A stretch of 9,732 nt of DNA, taken from contig SCPY01000198.1 of NCBI GenBank assembly GCA_004299495.1, positions 1 to 9,732 of the forward strand, in the 5' to 3' direction. Position numbers and translations under genes: made by a program. A model generated the notes under the pieces. The model did not search any database and was not told the origin of the DNA. It worked only from the letters and a program-made list of their open reading frames with translations. Shown piece by piece: positions 6,236-9,732 of this stretch (within the stretch, counting starts at the first letter, position 1; every line of letters begins with the position of its first letter). Origin of the DNA: a bacterium. Its GTDB lineage: Bacteria > Omnitrophota > Gorgyraeia > Gygaellales > UBA12090.

Positions 6236-6262
6236 TTAGCACTTCATCGAGTAGAGTGCTAA
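6236..6262. promoter_or_regulatory. CIRCE operator (HrcA binding site)
   Basis: TTAGCACTT-N9-GAGTGCTAA matches the CIRCE consensus TTAGCACTC-N9-GAGTGCTAA with one changed base in the left arm and the exact 9-bp spacer. It ends 12 bp before the clpB ATG and touches its ribosome binding site (AAAGG, 6264-6268). HrcA bound here would repress clpB and the downstream hrcA-grpE genes. The same repeat could form an mRNA hairpin next to the ribosome binding site. No separate promoter was recognised between hspR and CIRCE, so the genes may be read through from the hspR promoter. Confidence 0.95.
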
Positions 6263-6274
6263 GAAAGGCAATAT

Positions 6275-8431
6275 ATGAATCAGACGGGAATGAATGTTAA
6301 TCCGGAGGAAGAATCAAAGCCGCTGGAGAAATACTGCCGTAATCTCACGGATTTAGCCAATAGAGGAAAACTTGACCCGGTCATTGGCAGGGATGATGAG
6401 ATTCGCCGGCTTATACAGGTTCTCTCGCGCAGGACAAAAAACAACCCGGTGTTAATCGGCGAGCCGGGGGTGGGTAAAACCGCCATCGTTGAGGGCCTGG
6501 CGCAGAGGATTGTCAGCCAGGATGTCCCGGAAGGGTTAAAAGAAAAACAGGTGCTGGCCTTAGACCTGGGGGCGTTGATTGCCGGGGCAAAGTTCAGGGG
6601 AGAGTTTGAGGACAGGCTTAAGGCAGTGCTTAAGGGCATACAGGAGCAGGAAGGCCGGATTATATTATTTATTGATGAGCTGCACACGGTAGTCGGCATT
6701 GGCGCCGCGGAAGGCGCGGTGGATGCCTCAAATATGCTTAAGCCGGCCCTGGCCCGCGGAGAACTGCGCTGTATCGGCGCCACCACCTTGGACGAATACC
6801 GTAAATACATAGAGAAGGATGCCGCCCTGGAACGAAGGTTTCAGCCTATTCTGGTGGGGGAGCCGACAGTAGAAGACGCCATTGCTATCCTGCGCGGCCT
6901 GAAGGAGCGCTACGAGGCCCATCATGGGGTGCGGATTAAGGATTCGGCGCTTATTGCCGCGGCCACACTTTCCCAGCGCTATATCAGCGACAGGTTTTTG
7001 CCGGATAAGGCGATTGATTTGATTGACGAGGCGGCCTCCGGCCTGCGCATAGCCATAGACAGCAAGCCCCAGGAGTTAGACGCCGTAGAGCGTAAGATTA
7101 TGCAGATGGAGATTGAGCGCCAGGCGCTTAAAAAAGAGAAAGACGAGAATTCAAAAGAGCGCCTTGAAAAGGTTGAAAAGGAGCTGCAGATTTTAAAGGA
7201 AAAGGCCGAAGGATTAACCAGCCATTGGAAGCAGGAAAAGGCGTTGATTAAGAAGATCCAGGACATAAAAGGCAAAGCGGAAGAGCTTAAGGATGAAGAA
7301 AAAAAATACGAGCGCTCAGGGAACCTGGATAAGGTGGCGGAAATCCGCTACGGAAAACTTCTTACGTTGCAGAAGGATTTAGAGCGGGAAAATAAGGGCC
7401 TGCAGAAGCTGCAGAAGCAGCGCCAGATGCTTAAGGAGGAGGTTGACCAGGAAGACGTTGCCGTCGTGCTTTCAAAATGGGCGCATATTCCCGTAAGCAA
7501 GCTCCTGGAGGGTGAGATTGAAAAGCTCTTAAAGATAGAAGAACGCCTAAAGACAAGGGTTGTCGGCCAGGATGAGGCGGTTATGGCGATATCCAGCTGT
7601 ATACGCCGCTACCGCTCGGGGCTGGGAGATCCTAACCGGCCTTTGGGTTCTTTTATTTTTATGGGCCCGACTGGGGTAGGTAAAACCGAGCTGGCTAAGA
7701 GCCTGGCCTGGTTTTTGTTTGATGATGAACACGCCTTAGTCAGGATTGATATGTCGGAATATATGGAAAAGCATGCTGTTTCCCGCCTAATGGGCGCGCC
7801 TCCGGGATATGTGGGCTATGAAGAAGGCGGCCAGCTTACCGAGACGGTAAGGCGCAAACCCTATTCCGTGGTACTTTTTGATGAGATTGAGAAGGCGCAT
7901 CCGGAGGTTTTGGATGTGCTATTGCAGCTTTTAGATGATGGGCGCTTAACCGATGGCCAGGGAAGACAGGTGAATTTTAAGAATACCTTAATCATTATGA
8001 CTTCCAATTTGCGCGACGGGGAAGCCCTTAAAAAGCAGATGCGCCCTGAGTTTATCAATCGTATTGACGAGATAATCGTATTTAAGAAGCTGTCGCAGGA
8101 TGACATTAAGAAGATTGTGGAGGTTCAGTTGTCATTGCTTAACAGCCGTTTAGCTCAAAATCACATCAGATTGGAAGTGAGCGATAGGGTAAAGGCGCAT
8201 TTCGCGAAAATAGGATATGACCCGGACTATGGAGCCCGCCCTTTAAAGAGGGCCCTGCAAAAGCATGTCCAGGACCCGCTTTCCTTGATGATTTTAAGCG
8301 GCGCGATTAAAGAAGGGGAAGGTGTAAGCATAGTGCTTGTGGAAGAGTTGAAAGCTCAAGATAAGGAAAGGGTTGCGGGAAGAGAGAGAACTATTGACAA
8401 TGAGCTTATTTTTGTTAAAATAACTTTTTAG
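6275..8431 (+). CDS. clpB: ClpB disaggregase lacking the N-terminal domain
   Basis: The protein is 718 aa, against about 860 for full-length ClpB. It begins near the first ATPase domain (LEKYCRNLTDLANRGKLDPVIGRD), so the substrate-binding N domain is missing, much like the short form made by E. coli from an internal start. NBD1 has Walker A GEPGVGKT (62-69), Walker B LFIDE (131-135), the pore loop GAKFRGEFEDR with Phe in place of Tyr, and ERRF arginine fingers (186-189). A full coiled-coil middle domain spans about 255-390 with the ClpB-type ERSGNLDKVAEIRYGKL. That separates it from ClpA and ClpC and predicts work with DnaK. NBD2 has GPTGVGKT (464-471), pore loop GYVGYEEGG, VVLFDE and sensor-2 GARPLKR. 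Between TSN and RPEF it is about 19 residues shorter than well-known ClpBs. The start has AAAGG six bases upstream and follows CIRCE. Confidence 0.95.
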   Translation: MNQTGMNVNPEEESKPLEKYCRNLTDLANRGKLDPVIGRDDEIRRLIQVLSRRTKNNPVLIGEPGVGKTAIVEGLAQRIVSQDVPEGLKEKQVLALDLGALIAGAKFRGEFEDRLKAVLKGIQEQEGRIILFIDELHTVVGIGAAEGAVDASNMLKPALARGELRCIGATTLDEYRKYIEKDAALERRFQPILVGEPTVEDAIAILRGLKERYEAHHGVRIKDSALIAAATLSQRYISDRFLPDKAIDLIDEAASGLRIAIDSKPQELDAVERKIMQMEIERQALKKEKDENSKERLEKVEKELQILKEKAEGLTSHWKQEKALIKKIQDIKGKAEELKDEEKKYERSGNLDKVAEIRYGKLLTLQKDLERENKGLQKLQKQRQMLKEEVDQEDVAVVLSKWAHIPVSKLLEGEIEKLLKIEERLKTRVVGQDEAVMAISSCIRRYRSGLGDPNRPLGSFIFMGPTGVGKTELAKSLAWFLFDDEHALVRIDMSEYMEKHAVSRLMGAPPGYVGYEEGGQLTETVRRKPYSVVLFDEIEKAHPEVLDVLLQLLDDGRLTDGQGRQVNFKNTLIIMTSNLRDGEALKKQMRPEFINRIDEIIVFKKLSQDDIKKIVEVQLSLLNSRLAQNHIRLEVSDRVKAHFAKIGYDPDYGARPLKRALQKHVQDPLSLMILSGAIKEGEGVSIVLVEELKAQDKERVAGRERTIDNELIFVKITF

Positions 8432-8483
8432 CTTTTAGGGAAGATTATGGGAATGATCGCGAGCGAATCCGTAAGGAGAGGGT

Positions 8484-9224
8484 ATGGTCAGAACTATTGA
8501 TAAGGAAGCAAGAAGCAGGTCGGTCCTTTCGTCAGTGATTGATAGCTTTATCCAGACCTCTAACGCGGTAAGTTCTGAAGATATATGCCATAAATTTGAT
8601 TATTCCTCCGCCACTATCAGGAACATTATGTACGAATTGGAGGAATTGGGTTACCTTACGCATACGCACACCTCCGCGGGAAGGATTCCCACCGACAAGG
8701 GGTATCGTTATTATGTGGATATACTCCTGTCTCAGATGCGGCTGGTTGAGGAAGAGAGGGAGAGGATTTATAAAGAATATAACCTTCAGCTTAAGAGGTT
8801 AGAAGATATTCTGGAGATGACTTCTGAGGTGCTTTCCAGCTTTACCCACTGCGCGAGTATTATCTCCTTGCTGAGGCATAACCAGAGAACAATTTATTAT
8901 AACGGGGCTTCCTTTATCGCGGAGCATCCCGAGTTTAAGAATATTGACAAGATTCGCGATATCTTAAAGGTTTTGGAGGAGAAGAAGCGGCTTTTGGATA
9001 TCATTAACCAGGACATTGAGAAAAAGATAAACGTCTATATCGGAGGAGAGCTTGCCTGCAAAGAGATTGCCAATTGTTCCATGGTGGTTTCTACGTATGG
9101 GACGCAAGATATTCCTCTGGGAAGGATTGCCGTCCTGGGGCCGCGCAGCATGAACTACGGCCAGGTTATACCCACCATTGAGTATGTTTCAGAATTGCTC
9201 AGCAAGGCATTAGGGGATTTATGA
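8484..9224 (+). CDS. hrcA: Heat-shock repressor HrcA, short form
   Basis: HrcA binds CIRCE and represses chaperone operons; in studied bacteria GroEL keeps it active. The N-terminal winged-helix domain is complete, including SSATIRNIMYELEELGYL and the hallmark HTSAGRIPTDKGYRYYVD (61-79). The C-terminal part (NGASFIAEHPEF, KKRLLDIINQ, VYIGGEL, GRIAVLGPRSMNYGQVIP) matches the end of the family. About 90 residues of the middle effector domain, normally between the DNA-binding linker and NGxSN-PEF, are absent, giving 246 aa against about 340. The DNA reads through without a frameshift, so this is a true internal loss or a short lineage form. The start ATG 8484 has a strong AAGGAGAG site. It follows clpB by 52 bp and overlaps grpE by ATGA. 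Its operator is the CIRCE upstream of clpB, which makes the locus self-regulated. Confidence 0.93.
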   Translation: MVRTIDKEARSRSVLSSVIDSFIQTSNAVSSEDICHKFDYSSATIRNIMYELEELGYLTHTHTSAGRIPTDKGYRYYVDILLSQMRLVEEERERIYKEYNLQLKRLEDILEMTSEVLSSFTHCASIISLLRHNQRTIYYNGASFIAEHPEFKNIDKIRDILKVLEEKKRLLDIINQDIEKKINVYIGGELACKEIANCSMVVSTYGTQDIPLGRIAVLGPRSMNYGQVIPTIEYVSELLSKALGDL

Positions 9225-9732
9225 AGCAAGACCATAGCGCGGGCCACAACCATAAGAAAGAAGAGGGCGCGCAGGCCCCCGAGGCCGATAAGGCTAAGGA
9301 AAGCCTGATTACCATTCCGCGGGAAGAATACGACAGGCTTTTGGGGGAGTCCGCCAGGAATGGAGAGTACCAGGATAAATACCTGCGCCTGCAGGCTGAT
9401 TTTGAAAACGCCCGCAAACGCCTGGAAAAGCAGTATCAGGATTTTTCTAAATACGCGAATGAAGGAATTATCTTAGAACTTCTAAACATCCTGGATGACC
9501 TGGAAAGGGCGGCACAGCTCGCGGAAAATAAAGGCGCGAACTTAGACACTTTTTTAAAAGGGGTGGAGATGATTCTGGCGCATCTCTATGAGATGCTTAA
9601 AGAGCACGGTCTAAAGCCGGTAGAGGTTGTGGATAAGCCCTTTGACCCTGCCACTTCTGAGGCGCTGATGCAGGTTGAGGCGGATGTTCCGGAACATACG
9701 GTCATTGAGGAGCTGCAAAAAGGTTATTATCT
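9221..9732 (+). CDS. grpE: Nucleotide exchange factor GrpE (3' end outside window)
   Basis: The visible 170 codons start at ATG 9221, within the hrcA stop (ATGA overlap). GrpE releases ADP from DnaK. The first 30 residues are charged and probably disordered, with a His-rich start (DHSAGHNHKKEE). The long helix follows (REEYDRLLGESARNGEYQDKYLRLQADFENARKRLEKQ), including the family signature LQADFENARKR at 57-67. Next is the helical bundle region (ILDDLERAAQLA) and the beginning of the C-terminal beta domain, with GLKPVEVVDKPFDPATSEALMQVE (130-153). The sequence leaves the window in ELQKGYY, just before the usual family end. The hrcA-grpE order predicts dnaK immediately downstream. Confidence 0.96.
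   Translation, partial: MKQDHSAGHNHKKEEGAQAPEADKAKESLITIPREEYDRLLGESARNGEYQDKYLRLQADFENARKRLEKQYQDFSKYANEGIILELLNILDDLERAAQLAENKGANLDTFLKGVEMILAHLYEMLKEHGLKPVEVVDKPFDPATSEALMQVEADVPEHTVIEELQKGYY

Noticed and set aside
6280..6810. Open frame of 176 codons on the minus strand opposite clpB
   Set aside because: It overlaps the conserved NBD1 motifs and its product has low complexity, so it is a shadow frame.

Overview
This window looks like chromosomal DNA from an uncultivated bacterium that uses the standard code, since TGA works as a stop throughout. The genes are compact and all on the + strand. GC-moderate housekeeping genes sit beside short palindromes and GIY-YIG genes. TPR and SPOR envelope proteins, an HspR-type regulator, and an HrcA/CIRCE heat-shock system are present together. 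This combination reminds me of Candidatus Omnitrophota, but that placement is inference and was not tested.

Region 1 (1-1660) is accessory DNA. It starts with a frameshifted fragment of a GIY-YIG nuclease gene, followed by a 32-nt palindrome. Next is an AT-rich gene for a secreted TPR protein. A small inverted-repeat element with a 16-bp tandem duplication follows, and then a second, intact GIY-YIG nuclease gene.

Region 2 (1653-5849) is a tightly overlapping housekeeping operon: miaB, a TPR-SPOR envelope protein, miaA and hflX. MiaA and MiaB act one after the other on tRNA A37 (prenylation, then methylthiolation), and HflX is a ribosome-associated GTPase. The 5' end of miaB contains two hairpins, one of which matches the palindrome in region 1. 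Its canonical start appears to have been thrown out of frame by a 4-bp GCCA duplication, leaving an odd 33-residue leader. MiaB also lacks its usual C-terminal TRAM domain.

Region 3 (5849-9732) is a heat-shock locus: a sigma70-type promoter, hspR, a CIRCE operator, clpB without its N-terminal domain, hrcA and grpE (cut by the window end). Two different heat-shock repressors, HspR and HrcA, are encoded around one chaperone gene, and the HrcA operator lies just before clpB. HrcA lacks roughly 90 residues from the middle of its effector domain, and ClpB has a shortened second ATPase domain. dnaK would be expected just beyond the right edge.

No rRNA, tRNA, CRISPR array or complete transposase was seen. 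The best candidates for something new are the GIY-YIG/palindrome unit and its intrusion into miaB. Next are the reduced forms of MiaB, ClpB and HrcA.
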